A stretch of DNA of 64,000 nt from JAGQYP01 sp041392305 (GCA_041392305.1 JAWKMJ010000015.1:45146-109145); one strand, 5' to 3'; counted from the first letter of the stretch, positions 43,593 to 52,909 are shown. Made by a program: numbers and translations. Notes: generated by a model from the letters alone, not told the origin.

Positions 43593-45383
43593 TTATTTAT
43601 TTCGTCTGACCCTTCTTCTGTCTTTACTTGACGGTTTTCCTTTACTTTTAGTGTCTTTTCTTCTACTTGATTTTTTATCAGATTTTTCTGAACTAAAGCC
43701 ACTTTTCTTCTTTTCACTCAACTCCACTTTTAGAGAATAAGTGTCGAATTTTGAATTGTTCAGTTTATCAAGTACCAAGTCTTTGTTTTCTTTTGAAGTT
43801 TCGAAAAAGGCAAATTTGTCAAGGATTTCAATCTCACCAACATCTCCTTTACCAAGGCCTGTTTCGTTACAGATCACTCTTAATAACCCACCAGGATTCA
43901 AATTTTGTTTCTTTCCGATGTTTACAAAGAATCGAGCTGCATCCGGATCTGATTTTTTTCTTCTCTCACCTCTATCTCGGTCTCTTCCTCGATCTCTGTC
44001 ACGATCTCTGTCTTTTCCACGACCTTCCTTTTCTCCTTTTCTTGATTTTCCAGATCTTGGATCAGCGTCTAAATCTTCCGCTTTTCTATAATAATCCAAC
44101 AAATGGTTTACTTCGGCAGCAACAAATCTTTCAATGATCTGTTCTTTGGTGAAGTTTTCGAATTCTTTGTGAATTTTAGTTACAAACGGAGCCAAACCTT
44201 CCACATTCACTTCTTGATTCACCATTTCTTCAATTCGGTGAAACATTTGTTTTTCAGTGATTTCCTTTGGTTTTGGCAATTGTTTTTGCTCAAAATCCTT
44301 ATTGATTACTTTTTCAATTTGTCTAATCTTATACTCTTCAGAAGTATTGATAATGGTAATCGACAAACCAGATTTCCCAGCTCTTCCAGTTCTTCCAGAT
44401 CGGTGAGTGTAATTCTCAACGTCATCTGGCAAATTGTAATTCAAAACATGAGTGATGTCGTTTACATCAATCCCTCTCGCAGCAACATCCGTCGCCACTA
44501 AAATTTGAATTTCACGATTTCTGAATTTGCTCATCACACGGTCTCTTTGAGCCTGGGACATATCCCCATGTAAAGCATCCGAATTGTAGCCATCTTTCAT
44601 TAACTGATCGGCTACTTTTTGAGTTTCTCTTCTTGTTCTGCAGAAGATCAATCCGAAAATATCAGGATAAAAATCAATGACTCTTTTTAGAGCCAAATAG
44701 CGATCTCTTTCTCGAACACAGTAATAAAGGTGGTCGACATTCTTCGAACCTTCATTTTTATTTCCAATGGTGATCTCGTAAGGATCTTCCATGTAATTGG
44801 TTGCAATCTTTGCTACCTCTTTAGGCATTGTTGCAGAGAATAACCAGACATTTTTGTACTCCGGAGTTTGTTCCAAGATCATGTCAATATCTTCTTTGAA
44901 CCCCATGTTGAGCATCTCATCTGCTTCATCTAAAACAACAACTTCCACTTCTGAAAAGTCAACTGCTTTTCTCTTGATAATATCTACTAATCTTCCAGGA
45001 GTTGCCACAACAATGTCAACACCTTTTTTAATTCTTTTCATTTGTGCAACAATATCGGATCCACCGTATACCGCTACAACACCGCGCATTTTCTTGTACT
45101 TAGAAAAATTTTCCAGATCTGAAGTGATCTGCAGACATAACTCCCGTGTAGGACAAATCACTAGTCCTGAGACACGATCATTACCTTCTTCAATTCTTTG
45201 CAACAAAGGCAAACCGAAAGCTGCGGTTTTACCTGTTCCAGTCTGTGCCAAGGCAATCAGATCGGAATCTTTTGATGTTAGATACGGGACTGTTTTCTCC
45301 TGAATTGGGGTAGCATTTTCAAACCCTAATTCTTCTACTCCTCTAGCCAAATCGGCACTCAGCCCTAACTCTTTAAAATTCAT
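43593..45383 (-). CDS. deaD: DEAD-box RNA helicase (DeaD/CsdA-like)
   Basis: A 596-residue RNA helicase. Q motif NATPIQEKT, Walker A AQTGTGKT, VLDEADEML (DEAD), LFSATMP, ARGIDV and HRSGRTGRAG are in order. Beyond the helicase core is a linker, a Lys/Asp/Arg-rich stretch (RDRDRDRGRDRDRG) and a DbpA-type RNA-binding fold with FVNIGKKQNLNPGGLLRVI, ending in a basic tail. The ATG at 45383 is chosen over 45431: homologues start MNFKELGLS and a promoter box lies between them. Likely acts in ribosome assembly and cold adaptation. Confidence 0.94.
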   Translation of the reverse strand: MNFKELGLSADLARGVEELGFENATPIQEKTVPYLTSKDSDLIALAQTGTGKTAAFGLPLLQRIEEGNDRVSGLVICPTRELCLQITSDLENFSKYKKMRGVVAVYGGSDIVAQMKRIKKGVDIVVATPGRLVDIIKRKAVDFSEVEVVVLDEADEMLNMGFKEDIDMILEQTPEYKNVWLFSATMPKEVAKIATNYMEDPYEITIGNKNEGSKNVDHLYYCVRERDRYLALKRVIDFYPDIFGLIFCRTRRETQKVADQLMKDGYNSDALHGDMSQAQRDRVMSKFRNREIQILVATDVAARGIDVNDITHVLNYNLPDDVENYTHRSGRTGRAGKSGLSITIINTSEEYKIRQIEKVINKDFEQKQLPKPKEITEKQMFHRIEEMVNQEVNVEGLAPFVTKIHKEFENFTKEQIIERFVAAEVNHLLDYYRKAEDLDADPRSGKSRKGEKEGRGKDRDRDRDRGRDRDRGERRKKSDPDAARFFVNIGKKQNLNPGGLLRVICNETGLGKGDVGEIEILDKFAFFETSKENKDLVLDKLNNSKFDTYSLKVELSEKKKSGFSSEKSDKKSSRRKDTKSKGKPSSKDRRRVRRNK

Positions 45384-45401
45384 ACTATTAAAATAAGGGC
45401 G

Positions 45402-45409
45402 CAAAGGTA
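45402..45409 (-). promoter_or_regulatory. -7 promoter box for deaD
   Basis: TACCTTTG on the minus strand (45409-45402) matches TAnnTTTG, 18 bases before the ATG at 45383 and downstream of the alternative 45431 start. Confidence 0.55.
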
Positions 45410-45474
45410 CTACATTCAAATGAATAAACACCTACTTTTTATTTATTATTGATCGACTTGAATCCCTTGAAAAT

Positions 45475-45504
45475 TTTGATTTTTACAGATTGGTATTAAA
45501 TTTG
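45475..45504 (+). promoter_or_regulatory. Promoter for the propeller-ankyrin gene
   Basis: TTTG at 45475-45478 and TAAATTTG at 45497-45504, 18 bases apart, make one of the most complete -33/-7 pairs in the window. The leader to the ATG at 45543 would be about 30 bases. Confidence 0.6.
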
Positions 45505-45542
45505 AACTAAATACCCCAAACAATAAAAGAAAACTATCATTT

Positions 45543-48182
45543 ATGAGACGATTACTATTTGCTTCATTTGTCATTACCTCGATCTACAATTACGCACAAC
45601 AATATTGTGCCGCACCTTATAAAGCCACCGACATCGCAGTAACCGGAAATCATGTTTGGATGATTGGTGAATCGGATGAAAAAGGAGCAGGTATTTTTTA
45701 CAACCAAGGAAATACTTGGAAATACTATACTGGAGTTACCGGAGACAAAATCTTCGTCGGGAAAGATAATAAACCTATCGTAATTAATGCTCAAGGACTC
45801 GCATACCAGCTCAACGGAGGAAACTGGCAAATGCTAAGTGGGCAGATGTCAGAAGTTGCTGTAGCCCCAAACAACGGAATCATTTGGTGTGTTCAAAACG
45901 GAAATATCTACAGTTATTTGAATGGACAATGGACTCCTTTTAATGGAGCTCAAATTGCTTCGGCTCACATTGAATTTGACCCTTCCGGTACGATTTATTC
46001 AATTAATACTTCGGGTTATGTTTTCAAACAAAATGGAATGAATTGGACCCTTCTTGGAACAAAACAAGCGAAAGATCTATCAATTGATGAATCTGGTAAA
46101 ATTTGGATAGTTTCTAAAGAATGGGAAGGAACAGGGTATAAAATTTATTATTGGAATGGAAGTTCTTGGTCTGAACAATCTGGAGGAGCTGTAAAATTAG
46201 ATGCAGGATCAAGTTCAGAATTATGGAAAATAGATCAGACTGGTTCAGTTTACAAAAAACAAGGCAATACATGGACAAAAAAATCATTGAACCCACTCAA
46301 TGCAAATCCATCAGCAAACATCAATACGGGGCCGATTAATTATGGAGACAATGTTGCTCAGGTAGATCAATATGGTGAAACTAGCTTATTTAAGGCCGTA
46401 AGAAATAATGATATACCCGGAATCTACACCCTTCTGGGAAAAGGGTCTAATATCAACCACCTCAATCACAAGCAACAAAATGCACTTTTTACAGCATGCC
46501 AACTAGGTCATGATCGAGTGGTACAATTACTTGTGAGTCAGAAGATAAATGTCAATCAAAAAGACACTTTGAACTTAACTCCATTATTGCTTTCTATTCA
46601 AAAAGGAGATTCTATTTCTGTTGGATTTTTATTAGAATCCGGAGCCCAGGCAAATCAAGGAAATGTAGTAAATGCTGTACTAGATTATAATCAAACAAAT
46701 AGTAAAGATGCCGGCTTGATTATGAGAATGGTAGTTGAAAAAGGAGCACTTGTTAATCCAACTCACTTTAACCGAGCTGCTCTGCAAAATAATACCGAAT
46801 CTTTTGATGCTTTATCGGTTCATGCAGATAAGTATCTGAAGGAAAATGAAATTATGGAAATTGCAATCACAAAAAAGAATCCGATAATTGCCAACATCTG
46901 CGTTGAGAATGGAGCCTCAGCAGAAAAAGGATTGGATTTAGGAATTGCAACCTCAAATACTCAATTGATTACAACTTCCCTTTCCAAAGGTGCAGACGCG
47001 AAAAAAGCTATCAAATTTGCTGTTGATTCCAAGAATACTTCTCTACTCGATCTTTGCTTGACTCTGAAAAAAGACACGAAGGACTATGCGATGGAATACT
47101 CAGCGGAAAAAAAGGATTCAGTTGCTATGGATGTGTGTTTGAAATATGGTGGAAACATCAATGCCGTATTCCCGAAACTTGTAGAGAGTAATGATATAAA
47201 CATCATACGATATGGATTGAATAAGAATGCGGATGCAAGCTTAGGGTTAGAAATGGCCGTTAAGAAAAATAACATGCCCATAGTGCAAATGCTATTTTCA
47301 AAAGGAGCTCAAATAAAGACCTCCGGCGTTATAGCTGCTGCTTGCGAAAATCAGAATAAGGAAATGGTTCAGTTACTTATCTCAAGAGGAGCTGCGCCTG
47401 GAGATGGACTAGTTGCCGCATTGAGTAAAAACAATAAAGAAATTGTAGAATTATTGCTCGCTAGTGGAGCAAGCGGAAATGCTCCTACCGTAGTCGAAAC
47501 GGCCGCAAAATTCAGTAGCCCAGAGATTCTCCAAATGATTTTGAACCAAGGAGGTATTGCTCAAAACGGATTAATGCCAGCTATCGAGTCTCAAAAAAAT
47601 GAAAATGTAAAAACACTTCTGGAAGGAGGGGCTTCGCCAACGGAATCTAAATACATTGAAAAAGCAATAGAAATTGGGAACTTAGAGATTACTAAGCAGC
47701 TGATAAATTTTGGAGCTGATCCCAATTCAGGAATCAAACTTGCTGTCGACAAATTTCAAAATGAAATCCTAAAGTATTTGATAAGCAAAGGTGGATCTGT
47801 AAGCAATGGTGAATTATTTGTAAATCCAATCAACATGAATCAGATTGAAACGGTAAAAATTCTTATCAATAACGGATGTAATGTAATGTACACAGATTTA
47901 AAGCAGAACAATTTGTTGCACATGGCAGGAACGAAAGAAAGAGTTGACATTTCGAGACTTCTAATTGCGACTAAAAAAATAAATATTAATGCTAAAAATG
48001 ATGTAGGTGACTCTCCTTTACATTTAGTCGTGGATACAAAAAACCTTGAGCTCACACAAATATATGTGGAAGCAGGTGCGGATATCAATGCCAGAAATTC
48101 AATGGGTGATGTTGTTTACAAAACCGCAAGAGGTGCAAAGGTGAAAAAGTATCTTAAGTCCAAAGGCGCAAAAAAGAAATAG
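45543..48182 (+). CDS. Secreted tectonin-propeller and ankyrin-repeat protein
   Basis: An 879-residue protein with signal peptide (MRRLLFASFVITSIYNYAQQ). Residues 25-245 are tectonin-like propeller repeats: VWMIG, IIWCVQNGNIYSYLNGQW, GTIYSINTSGYVFKQNGMNW, LWKIDQTGSVYKKQGNTW, each a WxxxxxG-type blade. From about 275 to the end run roughly sixteen divergent ankyrin units, clearest at GETSLFKAVRNNDIPGIYTLLGKG and DSPLHLVVDTKNLELTQIYVEAGAD (in parts). Both modules bind proteins or glycans. No T9SS sorting domain; probably periplasmic. Own promoter at 45475-45504. Function unknown. Confidence 0.82.
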   Translation: MRRLLFASFVITSIYNYAQQYCAAPYKATDIAVTGNHVWMIGESDEKGAGIFYNQGNTWKYYTGVTGDKIFVGKDNKPIVINAQGLAYQLNGGNWQMLSGQMSEVAVAPNNGIIWCVQNGNIYSYLNGQWTPFNGAQIASAHIEFDPSGTIYSINTSGYVFKQNGMNWTLLGTKQAKDLSIDESGKIWIVSKEWEGTGYKIYYWNGSSWSEQSGGAVKLDAGSSSELWKIDQTGSVYKKQGNTWTKKSLNPLNANPSANINTGPINYGDNVAQVDQYGETSLFKAVRNNDIPGIYTLLGKGSNINHLNHKQQNALFTACQLGHDRVVQLLVSQKINVNQKDTLNLTPLLLSIQKGDSISVGFLLESGAQANQGNVVNAVLDYNQTNSKDAGLIMRMVVEKGALVNPTHFNRAALQNNTESFDALSVHADKYLKENEIMEIAITKKNPIIANICVENGASAEKGLDLGIATSNTQLITTSLSKGADAKKAIKFAVDSKNTSLLDLCLTLKKDTKDYAMEYSAEKKDSVAMDVCLKYGGNINAVFPKLVESNDINIIRYGLNKNADASLGLEMAVKKNNMPIVQMLFSKGAQIKTSGVIAAACENQNKEMVQLLISRGAAPGDGLVAALSKNNKEIVELLLASGASGNAPTVVETAAKFSSPEILQMILNQGGIAQNGLMPAIESQKNENVKTLLEGGASPTESKYIEKAIEIGNLEITKQLINFGADPNSGIKLAVDKFQNEILKYLISKGGSVSNGELFVNPINMNQIETVKILINNGCNVMYTDLKQNNLLHMAGTKERVDISRLLIATKKININAKNDVGDSPLHLVVDTKNLELTQIYVEAGADINARNSMGDVVYKTARGAKVKKYLKSKGAKKK

Positions 48183-48262
48183 TCAGAATCGTTAATTTAA
48201 CCTAAGGAGTAAAGGATTGGGGGTTTTAACATAAATTCCCAAACTCCATGTGAAAAAAACTT

Positions 48263-48270
48263 TAAATTTG
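48263..48270 (+). promoter_or_regulatory. -7 promoter box for the 48287 gene
   Basis: TAAATTTG matches TAnnTTTG, 16 bases before the ATG at 48287, leaving a leader of about 10 bases. Confidence 0.5.
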
Positions 48271-48286
48271 TCCAAAATAAAAACGG

Positions 48287-49105
48287 ATGCGAATAATTCT
48301 GATTTTCACCTTGGTTCTTGTTACTCGTGTAATTGGTCAAACTTATTTGATCAATGAAGACTTTCAAACAGGTTTACCAGGAAGTTTTCAAAACATTAAA
48401 AACGATACAGGAACCGTCCACCCCAATGTGTCTGAATTCACCGAAGCTTGGATTATAAAAGAAAATCCCGACTCAATCGGAGACTCAGTTATTGCTTCAA
48501 CTTCATGGTATCAATATGGCGGAATTGCGTCGAGATGGTTGATCACACAACAATTACAACTTGGTGCTTATGGGAATTTTATTGAATGGGATGTAAAATC
48601 TCATGACCCCTCCTTTTCCGATGGATACACAGTATTAGTCTCTACGACAAATGATTCTTTGCATAATTTTACAGACACTCTTTTTTATACTGACTTCGAA
48701 CTTCCCACTTGGACAACACGTGAAATTCAATTAGCTGACAGTACTTATGGCGGTCAGCAAATCTACCTAGCTTTTGTGCATGATTCAGAAGATCAATACA
48801 TTTTGTATTTGGACAATATCAAGGTCCGCACTGAAGACCCCCTTTCTGTTGATGAGTTTCCCGGGCAATCCAAGATATCGAGTGTTTACCCTAATCCTTT
48901 CACCAAAGAAATTAGAGTTCAAACAGACTTTGAAATCACGAACATGTATCTACTTAATTTCAATGGACAGGTAGTTCGAGAATTAAATGGAGAACATTAC
49001 AGCCTCACATCTCTCGACGAACTTGAATTCGGGATTTATTTTCTTCATATAAGATACAAGAATGGACTGGAAGAAAGAAAGAAACTGATCAAAGGTAAAT
49101 CATAG
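48287..49105 (+). CDS. Secreted choice-of-anchor domain protein with T9SS sorting domain
   Basis: A 272-residue secreted protein: signal MRIILIFTLVLVTRVIGQ, then a jelly-roll of the choice-of-anchor J type (INEDFQTGLPGSFQNI, SRWLITQQLQLG, LYLDNIKVRTED), and a T9SS type A C-terminal domain (ISSVYPNPFTKEIRVQTD, YLLNFNGQVVREL, GIYFLHIRYKNG). The PNPF and GIYFL motifs are diagnostic of the sorting domain. It should reach the cell surface or medium. Binding target unknown; likely a carbohydrate- or protein-binding module. Confidence 0.85.
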   Translation: MRIILIFTLVLVTRVIGQTYLINEDFQTGLPGSFQNIKNDTGTVHPNVSEFTEAWIIKENPDSIGDSVIASTSWYQYGGIASRWLITQQLQLGAYGNFIEWDVKSHDPSFSDGYTVLVSTTNDSLHNFTDTLFYTDFELPTWTTREIQLADSTYGGQQIYLAFVHDSEDQYILYLDNIKVRTEDPLSVDEFPGQSKISSVYPNPFTKEIRVQTDFEITNMYLLNFNGQVVRELNGEHYSLTSLDELEFGIYFLHIRYKNGLEERKKLIKGKS

Positions 49106-49177
49106 ATCTGTTGAATATTTTCCCAAATTAACCGTTTAAGCTTTTATAAATCCGATATTTGACCGATTATTGCACGA

Positions 49178-50023
49178 ATGAAGAGACATTTCCTCATATT
49201 TCTTATTGTTTTTTTCGTAAGTAATGTTGCTTATAATCAGGCACATGTTCTTGCATTTGGACTTCAATACAAACCTATTATCCCCACTAACATATTTGGC
49301 GCAGGTAAATTTGATGTAACTTCAGATAATGGGAAATTCAATGTCCTCACTAAGCAAAAATTTGGAAATGTTTTTGGGGGAGTTGTTCGAGTTGGACTCA
49401 ACAAGTGGGTTTCTATAGAAACGGGAATCAACTATGTAATGAGAAGCTACTCTACTACTTACACTGTTCCCGATTCCAACATAACCGCAGTTAACGATTT
49501 CAGGGTCGTGTCGTATCAAATTCCGATTTCCTGTTTGGTGTATGTACGTCTTTCCGACATGTTCCACATGAATGTAGCATTAGGAGTCTCAGGGGCTATT
49601 TTCCCTTCAAATATCTCTACGTTAACAGAAACAGGTGACAACACGAAAATGAGTTTCTTAATGGAAGGATTGAGAAAAAGTTGGTTTCAAGGTACATTTG
49701 ATGCTAACGTTGGGTTTGAATTACGCACTAAAAAAATAGGTTATTTCTACTTAGGAGCTTCCTATCAGCTTCCCTTTACAAATATTATGGATCTTGCTTA
49801 CGAATACAAATACGGTAATGGAAGCGAAGAATTAGTCTACACAAAATTAAATGGATCCTATCTTACTGCAGATGTTCGCTATTTCTTCCCAGAGAATCCT
49901 GAAAAGAAACGAAAATGGGAAGAACAAAAGGAAAAATACCGACAAGAACAAGAAAGACGTAGACGCATCCGTCAAGCCAAGAAAGAAGCGCGTAAAAAGC
50001 TAAAAGAGATTAATAATCAGTAG
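49178..50023 (+). CDS. Outer-membrane beta-barrel protein with basic C-terminal tail
   Basis: A 281-residue protein with signal peptide (MKRHFLIFLIVFFVSNVAYNQ) and alternating amphipathic strands typical of PorT-like/OmpA-fold barrels (VSIETGINYVMRSYS, YFYLGASYQLPFTNI, YLTADVRYFFP). Unusual is the last 45 residues, almost all charged and helical (rich in Arg, Lys, Glu, Gln), which would hang on the periplasmic side after the final strand. No family function can be named. It ends in a repeat region before a convergent small gene. Confidence 0.75.
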   Translation: MKRHFLIFLIVFFVSNVAYNQAHVLAFGLQYKPIIPTNIFGAGKFDVTSDNGKFNVLTKQKFGNVFGGVVRVGLNKWVSIETGINYVMRSYSTTYTVPDSNITAVNDFRVVSYQIPISCLVYVRLSDMFHMNVALGVSGAIFPSNISTLTETGDNTKMSFLMEGLRKSWFQGTFDANVGFELRTKKIGYFYLGASYQLPFTNIMDLAYEYKYGNGSEELVYTKLNGSYLTADVRYFFPENPEKKRKWEEQKEKYRQEQERRRRIRQAKKEARKKLKEINNQ

Positions 50024-50035
50024 GATTAGTGCTAG

Positions 50036-50183
50036 GTGCTAAGTGCTAGTTAAAATAATATTTCAGGAATCTTTCGGATATGAATCAAGAATACATTTTG
50101 AGCCTTTCGATAATCGTTCATGACATCTCACAAAACAAAGTACGTAAAACTTAGAACCTAGAACTTGGAACCTAGAACTAAGT
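50036..50183. repeat. Imperfect long inverted repeat of CTAGGT/CTAAGT units
   Basis: The left arm (50036-50061) is built of GTGCTAGGTGCTAAGTGCTAG and the right arm (50149-50183) of ACTTAGAACCTAGAACTTGG then AACCTAGAACTAAG; each is close to the reverse complement of the other, with about 87 bases between. It lies between convergent genes and may fold as a long 3' hairpin. Such CTAGGTTCTAAG repeats are familiar in Bacteroidota intergenic DNA. Confidence 0.7.
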
Positions 50184-50377
50184 TAAACTTCATCTTTCTG
50201 ACATTGCTCATCTGGCCGAGCACCGCACAAACCACAAGTAGCTCCTTCCTCTTTTAAAAGTGGATTATTACTTGCACAGGTTCCTGCAAATTTACCGTCT
50301 TTCTTTGCCCAGATCTTGATTGCGATTCCAGCAAAGCCAATTCCTAATAAGACAACAGTAATTAATATTAATTCCAT
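50183..50377 (-). CDS. Small membrane protein with four cysteines
   Basis: A 64-residue protein from the ATG at 50377 (MELILITVVLLGIGFAGIAIKIW), chosen because it begins directly with the membrane helix; the frame is open to 50434. After the helix come KKDGKFAGTCASNNP and CGLCGARPDEQCQ, giving four cysteines (one single, a CxxC, one near the end) that could bind a metal or form disulfides. Similar small proteins are annotated only as membrane or secreted in Bacteroidota. It is downstream of rpmB but past a terminator. Confidence 0.68.
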   Translation of the reverse strand: MELILITVVLLGIGFAGIAIKIWAKKDGKFAGTCASNNPLLKEEGATCGLCGARPDEQCQKDEV

Positions 50378-50436
50378 AGATGCAAATTTACGAAATTTTA
50401 ATTTTTGAAGAAAGGTAGTTTGAAGTTTATACAAAC

Positions 50437-50470
50437 AAAAAAAGCATCCTGACGATGAATGTCAGGACGC
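50437..50470 (-). terminator. Intrinsic terminator after rpmB
   Basis: On the minus strand GCGTCCTGAC, a seven-base loop, GTCAGGATGC and then seven T. The stem is ten base pairs with one mismatch. It is 32 bases after the rpmB stop. Confidence 0.85.
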
Positions 50471-50501
50471 TCTTTTAAAATATCTTGAGAAAATAGAGAC
50501 C

Positions 50502-50738
50502 TTATTTAAGGTACCCCTTTTCCTTTGCTTCTTTAACACAAGCAGTGATTCCTTTCTTGTTGATTGTTCTCAACGCAGAAGTAGAAATCTTTAGCGTAAT
50601 GTATTCTTTTTCCTCAGGAAGGAAAAATTTCTTAGTGATCAAATTTGGATAAAATTTTCTCTTCGTCTTTCTATTCGAGTGAGAAACATTGTTCCCAACC
50701 ATCACTTTCTTTCCTGTTAATTGACAAACTCTTGACAT
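50502..50738 (-). CDS. rpmB: 50S ribosomal protein L28
   Basis: A 78-residue ribosomal protein of the large subunit. It starts MSRVCQLTGKKVMVGNNVSHSN and has the conserved RKFYPNLI and LKISTSALRTINKKG blocks; length fits Bacteroidota L28. It has its own promoter (50783-50790) and terminator. In many Bacteroidota it is followed by rpmG (L33) and a DUF4295 gene; neither is found here. Confidence 0.96.
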   Translation of the reverse strand: MSRVCQLTGKKVMVGNNVSHSNRKTKRKFYPNLITKKFFLPEEKEYITLKISTSALRTINKKGITACVKEAKEKGYLK

Positions 50739-50782
50739 CTCTGTTCTATTTATTCCGTGTGTACTTACGTTTTAAGAGGACG

Positions 50783-50790
50783 CAAAGATA
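50783..50790 (-). promoter_or_regulatory. -7 promoter box for rpmB
   Basis: TATCTTTG on the minus strand (50790-50783) is an exact TAnnTTTG match, 44 bases before the ATG at 50738 and after the cinA stop at 50833, so rpmB can be made independently of cinA. Confidence 0.6.
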
Positions 50791-50832
50791 CATTAAATAA
50801 TTGAAAATCCTTAAGAAAATGTGAAATTTTCA

Positions 50833-52062
50833 TTAATTATACCCAAAAATGTGATTTCGTAGAAAGTTCAAAGCGCTTAAACAGGTCATTTCCACGTTTC
50901 TAGAGCGGTCTGTACCAAAGATAAATTTTTTCGCAACAGTGCCTTTTGGACTTGAAATTGCCACCCAAACTGTCCCGACAGGTTTGTCCTTTGTTCCGCC
51001 ATCCGGACCCGCAATTCCAGTAGTTGAAATACAATAATCTACATCCAGTTTTTTTCTACCTCCTTCTGCCATTTCTTTGGCCGTTTGCTCACTTACTGCT
51101 CCATAGTTTAATAGCGTCTCTTTCAACACGCCTACTTGCTTCATTTTTTCTTCGTAAGAATAAGTGATCATACTTCCCATATAGTATTCCGAAGCACCAG
51201 GTACAGACGTAATCATGGAAGACAATGCCCCAGCCGTACAACTTTCAACAGTTCCTACCGTGGAAGAACTGTATTTCAGAATCTCCCCTACTACTTTTGC
51301 AATACTGAAGGTGTTTAATGAGTATACCAATTTAGGGAAATTCTGCTTGAGATCACGACACAATTCATCTACCAAAATTTTATCTCCTTCCAATGAAGTA
51401 ATTCGCAATTTCACTAATCCAGGACTCGGTAAATAAGCCAATTTCAATCCGGCTTCTTCAATTCTTTTCTCCCATGGAGCAATGAGTTCAGCCAATTTCG
51501 ATTCTCCCATCCCTTGTGTATAAACCATCCCATAATACAACTTGGAATTTTCATCTTTCAACTGGGGAAGGATGCTTTCCTGCATCATAGCTTTCATTTC
51601 GTAGGGAACTCCAGGCATAGAAATAGCTATCTTTCCATCTTTTTCAAACCACATTCCTGAGGCAGTCCCCACCTCATTTGGTATAATCTTGGCGGCCTTC
51701 GGAAGTAATGCCTGATCTTTATTTACTTGTAAAACTTCCCTTCCTCTAGATTCGAAATAGTCGACAATATTTTGCAATACTGTTTCATCCATTTCAAGAG
51801 TTGTGTGAAAATACTCAGCTAAACATTTCTTTGTAATATCGTCTTTTGTTGGACCTAATCCTCCTGTAATCAATACTACATCTGCTCTTTCTAAAGCTGC
51901 TTCTAAAGATTCTATAATATGTCTTTCATCATCAGCAATTGTAGTAACTTGTAGGGTATTGATGCCGATCAAAGCTAGTTGTTCCGAGATCCAAGAAGCG
52001 TTGGTGTTAATAGTCTGACCTAAAAGTAATTCGTCCCCGATACTGATAATTTCAGCCTGCAT
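50833..52062 (-). CDS. cinA: CinA family protein (nicotinamide-nucleotide amidase-like)
   Basis: A 409-residue two-domain protein. The N-terminal molybdopterin-binding-like domain starts AEIISIGDELLLGQTINTNA with ITGGLGPTKDD; this part in CinA is a COG1058 pyrophosphatase. The C-terminal PncC-like domain has VESCTAGALSSMI, VPGASEYYMGS, STTGIAGPDGG and KPVGTVWVA and hydrolyses nicotinamide mononucleotide to nicotinate mononucleotide for NAD recycling. Full length. It precedes rpmB in the same direction. Confidence 0.93.
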   Translation of the reverse strand: MQAEIISIGDELLLGQTINTNASWISEQLALIGINTLQVTTIADDERHIIESLEAALERADVVLITGGLGPTKDDITKKCLAEYFHTTLEMDETVLQNIVDYFESRGREVLQVNKDQALLPKAAKIIPNEVGTASGMWFEKDGKIAISMPGVPYEMKAMMQESILPQLKDENSKLYYGMVYTQGMGESKLAELIAPWEKRIEEAGLKLAYLPSPGLVKLRITSLEGDKILVDELCRDLKQNFPKLVYSLNTFSIAKVVGEILKYSSSTVGTVESCTAGALSSMITSVPGASEYYMGSMITYSYEEKMKQVGVLKETLLNYGAVSEQTAKEMAEGGRKKLDVDYCISTTGIAGPDGGTKDKPVGTVWVAISSPKGTVAKKFIFGTDRSRNVEMTCLSALNFLRNHIFGYN

Positions 52063-52138
52063 GTGATTGTCTGTTTATTTTTACTAATTTCGGTAAAATA
52101 TTTGATGTAGGTTATCCCGTAACAAAAAAATAAAGAAC

Positions 52139-52888
52139 ATGAACAAGATTTATCTATTACTATTCGCAGTTGTGATGACAGTACTTTCCTGCGACACAAT
52201 CAAAGAAGCAGAAAGCTCAGTAAACAATGTCCTAAATGGAGGGAATTCAGGAAACTCAGGTGGTGGATTAACCAATGATGAAGTTATTTCCGGCTTAAAA
52301 TCTGCTTTGCAAGTGGGTATAAATAATGCAACAGACTTGACTTCCAAACTGGATGGGTTCAACAAAAATATGGAAATTCGAGTTCCTTGGCCACAAGATG
52401 CTCAAGATGCAAGACAAAAATTGATTGACTTGGGAATGAAATCGCAAGTTGAGAAGTTTGAAGAAACTCTTAACAGAGCAGCTGAAGAAGCATCCAAAGG
52501 GGCCGTTGATATCTTTATTACGGCTATAACAAGTATGACCATAAATGATGCCATGGGAATCTTAAGAGGCGAAGATAATGCCGCAACAGAATATCTAAAA
52601 AGAACTACTACGGCTGCTTTGAAGGAGAAATTCAGACCAGTAGTTAAAAATGCAATCGATAAAGTAGAGTTAACCAAGTACTGGAATCCTTTGATGACTG
52701 CATACAATAAAACAACCCTTTTAACTGGAAAAAAGCAAATCAATCCAGATTTAGAAGAATTTGTAACCGACAAAGCAATTAGTGGATTATTCATTATGGT
52801 GGCCAAAGAGGAGAAAAAGATTAGAAAAGATCCGATCGCTCGCGTTAATGACATTTTGAAGAAAGTATTTGGTTCTTTAGACAAATAA
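52139..52888 (+). CDS. DUF4197 lipoprotein
   Basis: A 249-residue lipoprotein: signal MNKIYLLLFAVVMTVLSC with Cys18, a Gly/Ser/Asn-rich linker, then the DUF4197 helical domain (EVISGLKSALQVGINNAT, IRVPWPQDAQDARQKL, AIDIFITAITSMTINDAMGIL-like block, GLFIMVAKEEKKIRKDP). The family is common in Bacteroidota and has no assigned function. A terminator follows 21 bases after its stop. Confidence 0.9.
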   Translation: MNKIYLLLFAVVMTVLSCDTIKEAESSVNNVLNGGNSGNSGGGLTNDEVISGLKSALQVGINNATDLTSKLDGFNKNMEIRVPWPQDAQDARQKLIDLGMKSQVEKFEETLNRAAEEASKGAVDIFITAITSMTINDAMGILRGEDNAATEYLKRTTTAALKEKFRPVVKNAIDKVELTKYWNPLMTAYNKTTLLTGKKQINPDLEEFVTDKAISGLFIMVAKEEKKIRKDPIARVNDILKKVFGSLDK

Positions 52889-52909
52889 GAAAAAAAAGAA
52901 ATTGTTTTA

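Noticed and set aside
43741..44501. Overlapping plus-strand frames of about 116-132 residues across deaD
   Set aside because: They read the reverse of the arginine/aspartate-rich and helicase-coding DNA of a well-supported gene; compositions are unnatural (Ser/Leu/Phe runs).
45384..45431. Longer N-terminus for the DEAD-box helicase
   Set aside because: It spans the promoter box at 45402-45409, and homologues begin at the internal Met.
52402..52884. 160-residue minus-strand frame across the DUF4197 gene
   Set aside because: Antisense shadow; the plus-strand gene has a lipoprotein signal and a recognised domain.
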